Made by a program: the position numbers and the translations under genes. From Sulfuricellaceae bacterium (GTDB lineage Bacteria > Pseudomonadota > Gammaproteobacteria > Burkholderiales > UBA9220), in the NCBI GenBank assembly GCA_019911985.1, contig JAIOJO010000423.1, positions 1 to 5,818 on the forward strand: DNA of 5,818 bases, given 5' to 3'. Positions 5,554 to 5,818 of the stretch are shown here, one piece after another; the first letter of the stretch is position 1; the number at the start of each line of letters is the position of its first letter. The notes below the pieces were generated by a model. That model saw only the letters and a program-made list of their open reading frames with translations. It was not told the DNA's origin and did not search any database.

Positions 5554-5678
5554 CGCTTTCATCTGAAAAACGTCAAGAACGAGCCGTACCCGTACGACAA
5601 GGGCCAAGCCCACTGTCCAGACCTTTCAATGGTGATTGATCTGCATTGAATGCTCAACTTGTCCTAAGCGCAATTTCG
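5554..5678. other. Intergenic DNA forming the 3' exon side of the group II intron
   Basis: No gene is supported. It contains an inverted repeat TTCAATG (5625-5631) / CATTGAA (5644-5650) with a 12-base spacer, a short GGGC-CAA-GCCC dyad (5601-5611) and a CGTAC-CC-GTACG dyad (5585-5596). The minus-strand sequence immediately after the intron (from 5678) has only short open frames; whether an interrupted gene continued here cannot be told without the 5' exon. Confidence 0.4.
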
Positions 5679-5687
5679 ATCGGCATA

Positions 5688-5714
5688 GGGGGCAGTCAAT
5701 AAAGACTGCGCCCC
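5688..5714 (-). ncRNA. Group II intron domain VI with branch-point region
   Basis: GGGG (5714-5711) pairs with CCCC (5691-5688) and GCAGTC (5709-5704) with GACTGC (5697-5692), closing a TTTATT loop, with one unpaired C at 5710. The following T-A-T contains A at 5686, the likely lariat branch point, eight bases from the 3' splice site. Confidence 0.78.
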
Positions 5715-5720
5715 TGCCAC

Positions 5721-5752
5721 ACCACCCGGCATGCGGGTCCGCACCGGGCGGT
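5721..5752 (-). ncRNA. Group II intron domain V (catalytic hairpin)
   Basis: On the minus strand ACCGCCCGG (5752-5744) pairs with CCGGGTGGT (5729-5721) over 9 bp including one G-U. Above it TGCG (5743-5740) pairs with CGCA (5735-5732) under a GACC loop, and a two-base bulge TG (5731-5730) lies on the 3' side. The two-helix shape, two-base bulge and size match domain V. The loop is not a GNRA tetraloop, and the basal GAACCG differs from the common GAGCCG, so the catalytic triad must be assigned by alignment. Confidence 0.8.
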
Positions 5753-5766
5753 TCGAGAAGTTGAGG

Positions 5767-5818
5767 TCATGAGAGACGGGGTACGCCAAGACGGTCAAAG
5801 TAGGCGATAGTCATGACC
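5767..5818 (-). CDS. C-terminal end of the group II intron-encoded reverse transcriptase/maturase (partial)
   Basis: Only the last codons are in the window: VMTIAYFDRLGVPRLS followed by TGA (5769-5767). The identification rests mainly on position: an open frame ending 14 bases before domain V is where the intron-encoded protein normally ends in domain IV. The short peptide alone carries no decisive motif, so whether the full protein is intact is unknown. Confidence 0.5.
   Translation of the reverse strand, partial: VMTIAYFDRLGVPRLS

Larger units (their letters stand above)
5679..5818 (-). mobile_element. Group II intron, 3' terminal part (domains IV end, V, VI), rest beyond window
   Basis: Read on the minus strand the order is: end of an open frame ending in TGA (5767), 14 bases of linker, a domain V-like hairpin (5752-5721), a domain VI-like hairpin (5714-5688), then CTATGCCGAT with a candidate branch-point A at 5686, eight bases from an intron end in ...GAT at 5679. 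This arrangement (maturase stop, DV, DVI, bulged A 7-8 bases from a terminal AY) is diagnostic for bacterial group II introns, which are self-splicing retroelements that move by target-primed reverse transcription. The intron lies upstream of, and in the same direction as, the outer-membrane barrel gene. Subclass cannot be assigned from this fragment. Confidence 0.82.

Noticed and set aside
5688..5752. The two GC-rich hairpins read as a tandem rho-independent terminator
   Set aside because: No T-tract follows either stem on either strand, and the two-base bulge, branch-point A and terminal GAT fit intron domains V and VI much better.

Overview
This window looks like part of a beta- or gammaproteobacterial chromosome. 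The evidence is GC-rich coding sequence, Gram-negative signal peptides, an OmpA-type outer-membrane barrel ending in Phe, a dispersed palindromic repeat of the GTAGGTTGGG...CCCAACCTAC type common in these classes, and the 3' end of a bacterial group II intron. I cannot name the species. No phage structural genes, CRISPR array, tRNA or rRNA were seen.

Left part, minus strand. Bases 1-2520 are the N-terminal 840 codons of a large exported Ala/Thr-rich repeat protein that runs off the left edge. It has a signal peptide, a pair of related ~90-residue beta-rich repeats, and two SbsA-type (Big_5) Ig-like domains followed by another Ig/Fn3-like segment. Upstream on the same strand (2635-3945) is a fusion of six exact 34-residue TPRs and a RimJ/RimL-type GNAT acetyltransferase domain. 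The 114-base gap between the two genes holds a REP-like palindrome and a strong bulged hairpin, so the genes may be transcribed together with partial attenuation.

Middle. A 230-base divergent intergenic region separates the TPR-GNAT gene from a plus-strand Cro/C1-like HTH regulator (4176-4616). A perfect inverted repeat ATTGAC-N5-GTCAAT supplies a candidate -35 hexamer to both directions. Similar half-sites follow it, mostly at 10-base steps, so it is a good candidate operator for the regulator and possibly for the surface-protein operon.

Right part, minus strand. An OmpA/OmpX-like eight-stranded barrel gene (4835-5515) is followed by a possible very small ORF that overlaps the end of the HTH gene. 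Upstream of the barrel gene, the last 140 bases of the window are the 3' terminus of a group II intron: the maturase C-terminal codons, domain V, domain VI with a bulged branch-point A, and a 3' splice site near 5679. The rest of the intron and its 5' exon lie beyond the right edge.

Working model (inference): a cell-envelope locus with a giant surface protein, a possible protein acetyltransferase with TPR docking, a local repressor and an outer-membrane barrel, next to a retroelement insertion.
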